This document shows positions 1 through 16,620 of a DNA stretch of 64,000 nt, piece after piece. Position 1 is the first letter of the stretch, and every line of letters begins with the position of its first letter. The notes below the pieces were generated by a model, which saw only the letters and a list, made by a program, of their open reading frames with translations, ran no database searches and was not told the DNA's origin. The translations under genes were made by a program, and so were the position numbers. The DNA is from Hydra vulgaris (lineage: Eukaryota; Cnidaria; Hydrozoa; Anthoathecata; Hydridae): contig NC_088922.1 of assembly GCF_038396675.1 (NCBI RefSeq), positions 70,156,501 to 70,220,500 of the forward strand. Direction: 5' to 3'.

Positions 1-826
1 TATCATTTATATGGAAAGTTTTGATTTTATTAAATAAAAAACTCTATAATGGAATACTTTTCTTTAAAAAATAAATTTTACGCGCATCTAAAGCGCGAAC
101 TAAGTGCGCACAGACATTAGTACTAATGCGGATTCCGCGCACTAATGTTAATTCAAATTAATAAGATTTTCAGGAAATATTCTCAATGTTGTTACTCGTG
201 TACTTGTTACTAGAAAGAAAAAAATTTATAAATAAATGTATTACTCAACACATCAAACATTGAATCGATTTAAACATTGTTATTACATTAAGAGCAATCA
301 AATTTTAATTAAAAGAGAAACCAACGTTATGAGTTAAAAAAAACTCATAACGGTCTTTAAAGCTAATTTTCTATCTTTTCCACACGTCTTTTGGTGTGCA
401 TACCGTAAAACGGGGTGACTGATAGTTTTTCGAGCATATTTGCAAAAACTCTTTGTTTATAACATTTTTTTCTGATTTTCTTTTTCTTTATGCCGGTATA
501 ACACCTTTCCTTTATAGAATTTCATTAAATTTCTTTTTCTTTTGTAATCATACTAGTTTTTTTTTTTTTTTAATGTAAAAATTTTATCAGTCTCACCCCT
601 TCGTTGGGGTGACTGATAATCTAATAGTTCCTTATGGCTTATTAATTTAACACTCTTTACAAGTGACATTACTACTTTTTGTTTTGAAGTTTTACTAAAT
701 TAGGACACAGTATACCAGCAAACTTATAACATACCTGTAAAATTTAGAAAACAAGTTTGGTTATCGAAAATAACAGAATGGACAAAAAAAAAGCAACAAG
801 TTAATGTTAATATGCTTAACATAGCA
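1..826. other. AT-rich sequence without a recognised gene
   Basis: No coding region could be supported. The 13-base direct repeat GGGGTGACTGATA occurs at 412-424 and 606-618. The second copy is the right arm of a hairpin at 584-619, whose left arm has one extra base and whose loop is about 6 nt. A T-tract lies near 557-571. Confidence 0.6.
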
Positions 827-1345
827 CTATAGTATATATTTATATAATGTAAAAACCAATGTTTGAAACACTATATTGTAAAATCCTATCTGCTGCACCA
901 TCTCTAACAGAACAACCTTTGTTCCTGTTAGAGATGGTGTTTTAGGAATAAAAATTTCTGTGAACCAAAGTTCAAATGTTCTAGAGTTGAACCAACCAGA
1001 ACTGTCGAATATACTTCCAGGTGGGCCACCACAAATCCACTCTATGTAAAAGTTTGCAACTGTATAAATAACCATGGAGGAAAGAAACTGACCAGCTGCA
1101 CCCCCACAGTACGTAGTACTAACAGCTCCTTTGGAATGCTTGCATCTGGTCTGCCCTTCAGGTTTTTTTATGTCTCTGTTTACTACTATTGCACAAAGTA
1201 ACATATAACTTATAATAATATATACCATGCCAACTTATATAACCATATACCATATAACTTTAATGCCTTAAAGACTGACATTCTTTTTGTTAAGGTATCC
1301 AACAAGACATTTTGCATGACTTCTGCTAGATACGATGCATATGGT
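827..1345 (-). pseudogene. pogo/Tigger-type transposase fragment
   Basis: The open part (827-1228, 133 codons) reads like the central DDE domain of pogo/Tigger transposases. It has the family pattern SK.AVST.YCG.AAGQFL, then GGPPGS, then SGWFNSRTFELWFTEIFIP, then a G.KVVLL strand. In the family the last strand leads into a catalytic GDN..SH motif. Here that motif is replaced by EMVQQ, and a hairpin (896-939) covers exactly this place. Upstream on the same strand, about 1240-1345, a short stretch (VLLDTLTKRMSVFKALKLYG) resembles the helix-turn-helix that starts such proteins. No inverted terminal repeats were found. This is an isolated dead fragment of a DNA transposon; the family call rests on remembered motifs. 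Confidence 0.75.
896..939. repeat. hairpin inside the pogo fragment
   Basis: CACCATCTCTAACAG at 896-910 is the reverse complement of 925-939, and inner bases also pair. It falls where the transposase sequence leaves the family consensus, so one arm may be an inverted extra copy of the other. Confidence 0.8.
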
Positions 1346-2660
<1,315 letters not shown>

Positions 2661-2751
2661 ATGACTGTAATAATGACTTAATTGGGATAATAATGACTTT
2701 TTTAAAACATTAATTTATTATAAAAATCCATCTCTAAAATTTACGTAAGAT

Positions 2752-3515
2752 TATTTGAACGCCTACGGAAAAAAAAAAAATACACAACACTGATTTACTT
2801 GAAAAATACAAATTAAACTCAAAACGCACTTGGCAACTAATATACAAAATCACCGGTAACACTAAACAAATGTCGCAATTTTTGTCCTCAGTTATTAAAG
2901 TAGATGATAATATTTTTTTGATCAAAAAACAATTGCTTCCTAATTCAATAATTATTTTGTATCTTTAGGACCAAACCTTGACAAAAAAAATTTTAAACCT
3001 TTAAAGTTCAATATTACCCTCTAACCTAGTAACTAAATTATTTTGTCTTTGAAGAGTTTGAAATTGTTTTTGAATTGCATAAGTCAAATAAAGCAGTTGG
3101 TCATGATGTTGTCAATTGTAATATTATCAAAAGTTGTTTTGGCGTTTTAAAAAACATATTTTTCCAAATTTTTAAATGTTCTATTAATCAGGGAGTTTTT
3201 TCTAATGATTTGAAAATACAAAAAGTTATACAAATATTTAAAGAAGGAGAAAAAACTAATGCAAAAAACTATCGTTCAATTTCCATCATCTCTATTTTTT
3301 CTAAAGTTTTAGAAAGAATTTTGTGCAACAAAGTATACAATAACCCTTTAGAAAACAAATTGTTATATAGCATGCTATATGGTTTAAAAAAAATCAAACA
3401 GACCATGTCATTCAGCTTACAAAAAGTATAGCTGACTCATTTAAAAATTCTAAATTCAAACTCGGAATTTTTATTGATTTATCAAAAGAGCTTGATATAA
3501 TTGATCATAAAATTT
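2752..3515 (+). mobile_element. 5'-truncated LINE fragment A (connecting region and RT start)
   Basis: Translation in shifting frames gives the linker between endonuclease and reverse transcriptase of CR1/L2/Jockey-like LINEs: KRTWQLIYKITGN (about 2820), then FNNYFVSLGPNLDKK (about 2950). The RT fingers follow at 3075-3431, with K..K.VGHD, FKEGEKTNAKNYRSISIIS and SKVLERIL. After the stop the other frame continues as FIDLSKELDIIDHKIF. Several frameshifts make it dead. The copy ends where an oppositely oriented LINE begins. Confidence 0.8.
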
Positions 3516-3992
3516 TTAGTTAAAAAATTTGTTGTTGAAACTAGTCACATAAGTTTCAAATGAGTTGTTTGGACAATGGACTTTTGAAGCTAGATTTGTT
3601 CCTATGTTAATAAAAAAACTGTTAAATTTTTCTGAAATTGCATTATTGTCATACTCTTTTTCATCAATGACAATTTGAGCAGGTTGACAGGTTGACAGGT
3701 TGACAGGTTGACTATTTATTTTGCAGCTTTTTATCCCAATTTTTTCTTTCATGTTTTTCCAAGTTTTTTTAATATCCCCATTTGTATTTTTATTTTATTT
3801 GAGTAAAAGTTTTTCTTTGCATTTTTTTAAAGTTATTTAAACAAGTTTTATACTGATTGTAAACATTTAGGTTTGTCTCATTCTATTTTTTAAGTATTTA
3901 ATATAAAGTTTTTTTTTGTTTTTTTTGAAGATTTTTTAATACCTTTGGTAATCCAGGGACATTTTAAACTTTTTTCTTTTATTAATTTTGCT
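3516..3992 (-). mobile_element. LINE fragment B, linker region, opposite strand
   Basis: The minus strand starts with CPWITKGIKKSSK (about 3960), the usual start of the LINE linker. It continues through a degenerate K/N-rich stretch to AISEKFNSFFINIGTNLASK, the segment just before RT. An 8-bp unit CAGGTTGA is repeated four times at 3680-3711 inside it and alters the protein. It meets LINE A head to head near 3515, as after inverted insertion or rearrangement. Confidence 0.75.
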
Positions 3993-4070
3993 TTTAAAAA
4001 ATTTTCCTAAATAAAGTATAATATGCAATTAAAAGTGCATATTATACTTTATTTAGGAAAATTTTTTCAA
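3993..4070. repeat. Near-perfect hairpin at the 5' edge of LINE B
   Basis: A 28-bp arm (4000-4027) is perfectly inverted at 4036-4063 with an 8-nt loop. With one mismatch the arms reach about 35 bp. No target duplication or element ends are visible, so it looks like a local inverted duplication rather than a MITE. Confidence 0.85.
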
Positions 4071-4744
4071 AGTTATTTTAAGCAAAGTTTGTGTGCCCAA
4101 GATTGCATTTGTGGAATACCTTGTCCCACTCTTCTGCTGATAGTAGTCAGCAATTTATAATAAATAAATCATATAAAACATATAAATGTAAATTTAGGAA
4201 ACAGATAAATTTGTTTTTTGCATGTACGAACTTATAAACAAGTGGTAATTTATTCAATATAGATTAATACTTTAATATTGCTAAAGAGAAAAAAAAATTG
4301 CAACGGATATTCAAAAAGGATAAAAATATATACGTTACGTAATCGTAATGCGTAACGGTAAGTACGGACAGAAAAAAATGTTAATCTTAAAATATTTATA
4401 ATATCATTCTGGAAAAGAAAATTTGTTAAAACTAAAATATTATTCTGAAAATAAGTTTTCTAAAAGTTTACTTTCTAGATTTTTATATTACCAGTCAATT
4501 TGTAAAATTAATTAAAAAAAAAAAGTTTAGTTGAGTAAACTCCTGTTAAGCGGTCACTCTTCACAAAAAGCTAAACACTTTTTTTAGCATTGAGAATTTT
4601 CAGAATTCTTTTCTTCTGGAATATAGCTATTTAGGGTCATCCACAAAATATCTACGCCTAATATTTAGAAATTTGACCCTTCCTCCCCTCTACTGTCATG
4701 CATACTTCTAATAATTCCTGAATCAAAACTCTAATAAAGCCTAC
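4071..4744. other. AT-rich sequence, no gene
   Basis: No coding or element structure was recognised. A short cluster of TACGTAA-like words at about 4333-4365 resembles a longer cluster at 21590-21790. Confidence 0.5.
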
Positions 4745-4936
<192 letters not shown>

Positions 4937-4945
4937 CAGATATAT

Positions 4946-7495
<2,550 letters not shown>

Positions 7496-8193
7496 TCAAC
7501 CCCCCTTACCTCCTTCTTTTATAAAGTAAGTGTTTTAATTCATGGCATGCGTACTTTTGAAAATATATACTTTTGAATATCCCCCTTCCACTTTATTGAA
7601 CACTTTTAGCAGATTACTATACCCTATAATTCTCCTTAGATACTTTATAGGACTCCATGACCTTTGCTTTCGGCAACGGATCGCCACAACATATTTAAAA
7701 AAAATTTGTTTTACTGCAGATGCTTGCATATGTACTGATGAACACATCTGCAATATTTTTTAAATGAAAATTAAATAAAAATTAACTTTACTAAGAGTGG
7801 AGTTTTACTTAGAGTTTTTTTCAGGATACCTCTTTTGTAAGTCAGTAAAAAATAAGTCTTAGACTTAAGACTTATTTTCTACTGATGCAAAATGAGTAAT
7901 ATTAAAAACAAAACCTAAAACCTCTGTTTTGTGGACTCAAAAATCTGACGCTATTTCCCATCCTCCCCCTATAAGTTTTTAAGTGTCTGCTTTTTAGAAA
8001 AGGGTTCCCAAAAGCGGACAGTTCCAAATTATATGAAAAAAAAAAAAAAGAAAAAACATGAGCAAGCTTGACCTTGAAAAAAAAAAAAAAATTCTTAAAC
8101 AAGATACTGCAGTTTTTTTACGCAAAAAAATATTTTGCCTTTTATATAAATTTTTAAACGAGTTTACATATTTTATTTGGGAGACATGGCTCA
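7496..8193. other. AT-rich sequence, no recognised gene
   Basis: Both strands are open over about 7535-7763, but neither frame shows a known motif. A 19-bp hairpin with a 4-nt loop lies at 7843-7884. An A-tract of about 14 lies near 8037. Confidence 0.45.
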
Positions 8194-8379
8194 TAGAGTC
8201 ACGAACCTTTGTGCACTTTTTGCAGTCTTTATATTTTTTTTTGGTTTTTTGAAAGGATTTTTTTCTTCAGCTGCTGCAGTTTTAACATATGTTTGTGTTA
8301 ATAGTTTTGCATCTTTTTCTTCTCTTAACTGTTTTAACCTTCTTCTGTATGAGCTTAATCTGTGTAAGCATTTTCGAAT
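8194..8379 (-). other. Coding-like open segment, unrecognised
   Basis: Between two in-frame stops the minus strand reads about 62 codons with mixed, protein-like composition and no ATG: IRKCLHRLSSYRRRLKQLRE, then KDAKLLTQTYVKTAAAEEKN and a Lys/Pro-rich end. The first half could form a basic helix or coiled coil. It could be an exon or a fragment of a transposon protein. No family is recognised and no clear splice sites were identified. Confidence 0.25.
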
Positions 8380-9062
8380 TTAAATTGTTTCAAGAGAGTT
8401 CTTTGAAGATTTTCACACAAGTTTAACTTCTCAAGAATTTTTCTTGAGAAGTTATAAAAAAAAATATGTATTAGCCAAATACATATTTGTATTTAGTAAT
8501 ACTATGCCACATTTTGTTTTGTATTTCATAAACTTGCATTTTATTTTATGTAATGGTTAATGTAATATAGTTTATCTTATAATTAAATAAAAACTTCTAT
8601 TATGTTTGTAACTCTACTTTTTGAGTTAATTTTTATACAATATTTCAAGGGAGTTGTCGAGTATAGTATATATAAGTATAGTATAGTATAAATAGTTTCT
8701 TTTATGTAATATACTTTAAAAATTTTTATTAGTAACAGGTTCTTTAATTCATTCAGCTCCTTCAAAATTTGAAAGCCTGTGATTCAAAATTTTGCTTTTC
8801 CCAAAAAATAAGTCAAAGAAAGTATACAATGTCAATGATAAATCTTTAAGTTTTACAAAGAATAATGTAAGTAATATTTTCATCGTAATAACTATCTTCG
8901 AAGTTATTTTAAGTATATAGGTTTTTTTTTCTTTATAAATTTATTTTTTCAATACTCCACAATACTCAAAATAGCTACCTAGTCAGTTCAGCAAGAAAAA
9001 AAGAGCATTTAAGATTTCTCTTTCGAAGGATGAAGTTACAAAAATTTCAAGTAAGTTGTTTA

Positions 9063-9066
<4 letters not shown>
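8380..9066. other. AT-rich sequence with a small stem-loop
   Basis: A 13-bp inverted repeat with a 3-nt loop occurs at 8425-8453 (AACTTCTCAAGAA and complement). No gene was seen. Confidence 0.5.

Positions 9067-9135
<69 letters not shown>
9067..9135. repeat. (TA)n microsatellite
   Basis: About 69 bp of uninterrupted TA dinucleotide. Confidence 0.95.
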
Positions 9136-10523
<1,388 letters not shown>

Positions 10524-10712
10524 ATAAGGTATCTGAAAGAAGATCGCAAGGATCTTGTCGTCAGAACCTTAAATAAGCATTTAACAAAGATAATAAGAAA
10601 AAAAATTAATAAACTTTTACAAAATTGCAAGGTAAATAATCTGAAGAAAGATCAAGAGGATCTTCTAATCAGAATTTTATACAAGAGTAAACCAACTTAT
10701 AAATTAAATTAA
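10524..10712 (+). other. Coding-like open segment with an internal repeat, unrecognised
   Basis: From a stop just upstream (10521-10523) the frame is open for 62 codons to a TAA at 10710. It contains two similar motifs, YLKEDRKDLVVRTLNKHL and NLKKDQEDLLIRILYKS, separated by a lysine-rich spacer, which is protein-like. There is no start codon, so it would be an exon or the C-terminal remnant of an element protein. The two copies also match at DNA level (AAGATC..AGGATCTT). No family is recognised. Confidence 0.3.
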
Positions 10713-10824
10713 GTAAAAAATATAAGAACATGAATAAAATAAGTTGGAATAAACTTCTATAAACGTAAACATCGTATAAACAATAAAAAAGTAGACGAAA
10801 ATATATTTTCAACTTTTACTACTA

Positions 10825-10832
10825 ATAATAAC
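10825..10832. repeat. Left target site duplication of the hAT element
   Basis: ATAATAAC, identical to 14373-14380. An 8-bp duplication is diagnostic for hAT insertion. Confidence 0.9.
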
Positions 10833-11417
10833 CAGAGGCTACCTTGGGGGGAGGGGGTTGCCATTCCGGATTTTGCCGGGGCTCAGGATTTTTAGGGCCT
10901 CAAAATTTTAAAATTTAAATATATATTTTTTAATAAAAATAATAATATTTTTACATGTCTGTTAAATAATTTTCTTTGGATTTGCGAACTTTGAAAATTT
11001 GAACAATTTGAATGAGAAAAGCATACCGACCGGAATAAATATACTATAACTATTGGTATACTCGTTTTTCCAAAGTACTTTAGCTTTTTTACTTTCATTT
11101 AGTCAGTTCTGTTTCGTTTCTCCATCCTTGTTGGCGCAGAAGGAAATTGCTTGCTACATCAAAAATCATCAGACAGTAATTATGACTGGGAGAACGTTTG
11201 AATCTGGTCATAATAAGAGAAAAAGAAAACTCGAGGAAGAAAAATACCTCGCCACTTAGAAGAATTCAATTTTGCGTCACCTTAAGCCACTGAGTGATGC
11301 AAATACTCAAGAGATCGCTACTTCTAAAATTGCACATTGTCCTCATCCTGATGATACCCCTCATCTGGAAGATCCGCAAACTCAAGATGATCTTGACAAT
11401 CTTCCTGCACTTGAAGA

Positions 11418-11541
11418 TGATCCAGATACCCTACCTCATCATCATGGAGAAGATGATCCAGGTCCAATACAGCTTGAAGAAGATCCAGATACCCTACCTC
11501 ATCATCATGGAGAAGACAATCCAGGTCCAATACAGCTTGAG
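11418..11541. repeat. 63-bp tandem duplication in the hAT transposase
   Basis: Two copies in register give a 21-residue protein repeat with core DPDTLPHHHGEDDPGPIQLE. Copies differ at few bases, so the duplication is younger than, or was maintained with, the reading frame. Confidence 0.9.
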
Positions 11542-11650
11542 AAGATGATAATGGGATTTATGGCCCTTAACCCGAAGATGATCAACAGCCCCTCTATGTT
11601 CTAGAAAATAATCTTGTTGAAGAAAATATTACGTTTCCATCAACATCACA

Positions 11651-12043
11651 GTAAGTAGGAAATTATTTTTGTATGAAAACAGTAGAGTCCCTGTTATCCG
11701 TCACTCGGTTATCCGGAAAGAATTTTTTTCTCCCTTTTTTTTTTTTAATTTGTTAATTTATCTTTCCTTTTCATAGTTTCTATTGATATTTTGCATATTT
11801 TTGTCTTGTTTTGCGTTATTTAAATAATATAAATACGCACAATCACATTTAGAACTGTAACCTACTAATGCATATAAATTTTTTTTTTTTTTTCATTCTC
11901 CATATCCTTGTTATTCGACAATATTTTTCTCTTATACGACACCCCTTGGTCCCATATTAGTCGGATAATCGAGACTCTACTGTATAAATCTTTCTTCTCT
12001 TATGGAAGATCCAATTCTAATTTCCTTAATTGTTGCATTTCAG
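11651..12043 (+). other. Probable intron of the hAT transposase
   Basis: A GTAAGT donor follows VEENITFPSTS, and an acceptor TTGCATTTCAG ends at 12043 before IEDPAL. The intron is filled by a pogo-type MITE. Confidence 0.6.
11680..11982. mobile_element. pogo/Tigger-type MITE nested in the hAT intron
   Basis: The left end CAGTAGAGTCCCTGTTATCC and the reverse complement of the right end, CAGTAGAGTCTCGATTATCC, form terminal inverted repeats typical of pogo/Tigger elements. TA follows the right end; the left TA is not preserved. About 303 bp with no coding capacity. Being spliced out would have made the insertion harmless to the hAT gene. Confidence 0.8.
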
Positions 12044-14372
12044 AATTGAGGATCCTGCTCTTTAGCCCAAAATCTTAATGAATTCATTTAGAGAAATTCT
12101 GGTTCAACAAGGTCCTATAAAACTGAAGGAGGAAGATTTTCCAAAAGATGACCGTGGACGAAAATTCTTTGTGATGTATTATAAAGGACATTTTCCAAAT
12201 GGGGAAACATATGAAAGAAAATGGTCAGTTTATTCCAAGCATTCAAACAGCATATTTTGTTTACCTTGCAAAATATTTTCTATCGGAAAAAAGAGCACAA
12301 AATTAACTGAAAATGGATATTCTGATTGGAAACATATAACATCAAACCTCAAGGACCATGAGAAGTCCGTAAATCACAAGGAATGCTTTATAAAGTGGAT
12401 GGATTTGGCTGCAAGAATGAAGAAAAATGAGACTGTTAATGAATGCAACTTAAAAAAAATCAAATTAGAAGTGGAGTCTTGGCAAAACATTTTGAAGAGA
12501 ATAATTTCAGTTATAAAATTTCTTGCCTCTCACAGTTTAGCATTCCAAGGACACACTGATAAATTATTTTTTAAAGGCAATGGAAATTTTTTGGGCTTGG
12601 TTGAAATGATTTCAGAATTTGATCCAATACTTCAAGAGCATGTAAGAAAAATTAAATCACACGAAGTAAGTGATCACTATCTTGGCAAAAACATTGAAAA
12701 CCAGATTATTCAACTTTTGGGGTCAGAGATAAAGAAATCTATAATTTTAAATTGTCAGAATGCAAAATATTATTCAATAATTATGGGTTGCACTACAAAC
12801 GTAACTCACCAAGAACAATTAACCCTAGTTCTTAGATTTTAAAACTGCAAGTTATTTGCAGTTGAAGAGCATTTAATTGGATTTGTTGATGTAAATAGGA
12901 CAACCAGTGAAGTTTTAACAAAAACTTTCCTGAAACATTTGACAGAAGCAGGTCTAGATATATTAAAATGTCGAGGTCAATCATATGATAATTAAGCAAA
13001 CATGAAAGGGATTCATTCTGGAGTGCAAAATAGAATAAGAGACATTTACCCTAGAGCGTTTTTTGTGCCATGTAGTGCCCACAATTTGACTTTGATGGTA
13101 TGTGATGCTGCAAAATCTTCTTCAAAAGCAGTGTCATTTTTTGGTTTGGTACAAGAAGTTTATAACTTTTTCTCAATTTCTAATATCAGATGAGCCATTT
13201 TAATAAAATGAGTGCAAAACTTTGACTTTGAAGCCACTGTCTGATACTCGATGGGAGTCTCGAGTGGAAAGCTTAAAGACACTAAAATATGAATATTCCA
13301 AAGTTTATGATGCTCTAGTTGAAATTGCTAACAGTTCAGAGTATGCTACATCTATCAAATTTCAGGCAAATAATCTTGCCAAGCAAATGTCCAAATTTAC
13401 ATTCATGGTAAGCTTGAGTGTATGGTATGACATATTATTTCAAGTAAATTTGGTCAGCAAAAAAATGCAGTCTCCAGACTATGATCTATCAACAGCACAA
13501 ACCAAAATTGACTAACTACTCAAGTATTTTAATGACTTAAAAATATAAAGAAATTAAGGATGCAAAACTTTTTGCTATGGAAATTGCAGAAGAATTAGAA
13601 GTAAGTCCTCAGTTTGAAGCTGAAAACACAGTTCGTCCCCGAAAGAATAAAACTCTTTTTTGCTATGAATCTGCAGATGAACCAATTTTAAATCCAGAAA
13701 CACACTATGTGGTGGAAGTTTTTAATGTACTGGTAGATCAAGTGCTATCATCTTTAACAAGTCGACTTAATCAACTGAAAGAACTTTCTAAGTTTTTTAA
13801 ATTCTTATATAAAATTCCAAAAGTCACCCAAAATACTGAAGCACTTAAGAAACATAGCAAGGATTTAGAGGTTGCCTTAACTGAAGATGGACATTCAGAT
13901 GTGATTTCAAATCAATTATTTGATGAAATCAAAGCGATATCCAGTAAGGTTCCAGGAAAATTGCTCCCTAAGGCACTGATCAAGTTTATTTTAGAAAATC
14001 ACTACGAACAATCTTTTCCAAATTTAGTTATAGCATTGCAAATTTTATTGATATTGTCACTCACTGTTGCTTCCGTAGAAAGAAGTTTCTCAAAACTTAA
14101 ATTAATTAAAACATACTTAAGGTCAAATATGTCACAGTGCAGACTTACAGGCTTAGCTGAGATCTCAATTAAAATTGACGAGTTTAAGAACATAGATATT
14201 AGTGCATTAGTTGAAACATTTACTAATACTAAAGCTCGTAAAGTCAAGTTTCAATGAAGTCATGACTATAATAATGATTTAATAAAAATAATTAAAGAAT
14301 TTTTTTTTCATTTCAGGGGGGCTTCACATTTTGATCTTGCCCAGGGCCTCCAAAGTTCAAAGGCAGCCTCTG

Positions 14373-14380
14373 ATAATAAC
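14373..14380. repeat. Right target site duplication of the hAT element
   Basis: ATAATAAC, identical to 10825-10832. Confidence 0.9.
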
Positions 14381-14841
14381 TCAATATATTATCTAATGAA
14401 AGAATGAAGTTTTTCAGTTTTTTTTAAAAAAGGCAAAAAGTAATTGGTACTTCAAAATTAAAATTCGCCGAAACAATTTTATTCCAATTGTGGGTTGATA
14501 ATCATTGTTAAATGGTACAAATTGTTTTTGGTTAGATAGATAACTTTTAAACCATTTAATATTTCAAACTAATCAAACATTAATTCGGAAGGTAACTCAT
14601 CAGAACAAATGCAATTATCCATGGGTTCTAGATAATCAGTAAACATAGTTTTTGGTTCATATAAACTTTTGTTATCGACTCTAACCATTTGTGGCAGGAA
14701 ACCGGAGCATGATTTTTTTTTGACAATAATTTCTTTCATTATTTGCCACGTACGCTTTGTGTCGTTTTTAAATTTATTGAATAATAGGAAGTAATAATTT
14801 TTCTTCAGGTTTTTGCAAATTTTTTCAAATAGGTTTTTGTA

Positions 14842-15726
14842 GTAGGGGAAAGGCGCCTATGATGGCATACCGCTCATATTTCCATTAAATTTGGGTTTGG
14901 TAAAAAAATGATTAGAGCTACATGATTATACTGACTTTACATTAGTTTTAGTGAAAATACGTTCCTTGTGCACAAATATTGTTTTAATAATCAACAAAAA
15001 TCGATTTTGGGGTGTGCTGTTGTAGTTTTATTTCCTTCATATATTTAAGATTGTGATTTCATTATTAACTGTGCAGAAATGAAATTTTCATGCATTTTTT
15101 ATTCAAGTTTTGTGCATTTAGTGGAATACTTACTTTAATTTTATCTTTTGGACAAAGCAGACACCGCTTGTTTTAATGAAAATGATGACTTTTTCCCATG
15201 ATGGCATGCTGACGAGTTGTGGGTGTTGAAATATTGACAAGTTAGGAAAACCTTTTTTTTTTTATAAGAAAAACTTATTTTTAAGTAAAGTTAAAAGAAA
15301 GCGATGCTCCAAATTCTTTTTTTGGTCCAAAAAATACATAAAACGCAATATATCCTATGCGTATGCGCGAAACTTTACAATGCTGGTGTGTAGCATGAAA
15401 TGGTAAATTAGGATGGTTTCGAGTAATTTCTGGCTTTTTTGAGGGAAGACTCTAAGGTTAAATTAAATCATTAAGTTACCCTCGATCCTAACCAGCCCCA
15501 TCCTCCCCTATGCCATCATAGGACCAGTGGTTGCATATGATGGCATACTTGTGCTTTTTTTTACAATAAGAATAACTTAATAAAACTGATGAAAACTCCG
15601 AGGGTAATTATTGTTCTAGATGTAACAAGGAATGTATCCATATCAAAACTTTTATTACTGATCTTCAGGATACTGAATAATGAAGCTTCAAGGTTAAGTA
15701 TGCCATCATAGGCGCCTTTTCCCTAC
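14842..15726. mobile_element. MITE with 29-bp terminal inverted repeats, nested in LINE D
   Basis: Left end 14842-14870 and right end 15698-15726 match over 29 bp with one mismatch; each contains GGCGCCTATGATGGCATAC. No transposase frame is present in the 885 bp. The word GATGGCATA or its complement also recurs inside, near 15198 (ATGGCATG variant), 15511 and 15541, suggesting binding-site repeats. Insertion between two adjacent LINE codons of the linker is clear because the protein reads on across it. The target duplication is probably TA but is ambiguous. Confidence 0.85.
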
Positions 15727-16140
15727 ATATAAATTTTTTTGCTTGAAGCTGTTTTTGTTTTAAAAAAATTTGTATATAATTTTTGTTTTATTCTGGATGA
15801 TTTTTTAAACCTTTAGTAATCCAGGGTATATTGATATTCTCAGTTGTTATTGTTTTTTCTATGATTGAGAAAGTAACTTCATGAACAGAAAAAAAATGTT
15901 TTGAAAAAACTTTCATAAATATTATTTGCGTTATTATCAAAATTTATGTTTTTCCAATGCAGTAATGATAGCTGGTCTTTAAATAATTTAATATTAGTCT
16001 CATTATAAATGCGTTTTCTTATTACTTTTTTGGTATTAATGTTTCTTTTAAGGTTTGTTTTTTTAAGTTTCAGGAATAGAGGAAAATGATCTGGTAAATC
16101 GGTTTTTATGATACCTATTATTATTAAAACTATCATTAGT

Positions 16141-16620
16141 TATATCAATCAATCAATTTCCACTTTAATAACTGTATATATATACAATAGTGAGGGACAT
16201 TTAAAAACAGTTAAAAAACCGATGATGCGTAAAGACCTACGATGGTATAAAACAGTTATTGTAAAATAATAATAATAACAAATATAATTATATTAATACT
16301 AATAGTAATGATAATAGTTATTATAATAGGCAATCATAACAAAGTAGTAAATTAAATTAATAATTAGTTATTAAATAGTAAAATAAAAGTGAATTAGCAG
16401 CAATATTAATAATAACAAAGGTATGATAAGATAATATTGTATTATTACTAAGAAGAAGATAAAGTTAGTAGGAAGTTTTTATCATATTTAAATATTTAAA
16501 AATTTTGAAATATTAATAGATTTTAAATATTTTTAATTTTAAATATTTTTTTAACTTTTTTTTTTTTAAATTTTATTCTTTTTTTAAATAATATTATGTA
16601 TAAGAGTTGCTGTGTTTATT
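16141..16620. repeat. AT-rich interspersed repeat inserted in LINE D
   Basis: The endonuclease reading stops at about 16620 and resumes at about 16136. The insert begins with TCAATCAATCAATTTCCACT and continues as an (AATAATAAC)-rich sequence and then a T-rich end. A similar head (TCAATCAATGAACCAATC) followed by (AAT)n lies near 38028-38215, so this may be a dispersed short retroposon. The class is not determined. Confidence 0.55.

Larger units (their letters stand above)
11182..14257 (+). pseudogene. hAT transposase (TTF/ZMYM-type zinc finger) pseudogene
   Basis: Starts MTGRTFESGHNKRKRKLEEE, the usual N-terminus of this group, then an in-frame TAG (11257-11259). An acidic, proline-rich region follows (11272-11604). 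After the intron, 12078-12841 holds the TTF-type finger (RKWSVYSKHSNSIFCLPCK...GYSDWKHITSNLKDHEKSVNH). Later blocks are GQSYDN-stop-ANMKGIHSGVQ, FVPCSAHNLTLMV and LSDTRWESRVESLK. The end (13577-14257) holds the hATC dimerisation domain, SLTVASVERSFSKLKLIKTY..SNMSQCRLTGLAEISI. Breaks include stops near 11257, 12839, 12993, 13191 and 13513 and frame changes near 11600, 13200 and 13540. At DNA level it matches the family's usual full length. Confidence 0.92.
10833..14372 (+). mobile_element. hAT DNA transposon, structurally complete, inactive
   Basis: The 3540-bp element has 13-bp terminal inverted repeats, CAGAGGCTACCTT on the left and CAGAGGCTGCCTT (reverse complement) on the right, flanked by the perfect 8-bp duplication ATAATAAC. 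It carries one transposase gene with a probable intron (11651-12043). The transposase has several stops and frameshifts, so only the ends might still be recognised by a related enzyme. The conserved duplication with a decayed gene implies an old insertion without later excision. Ends, target duplication and hATC domain were all seen directly. Confidence 0.95.
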
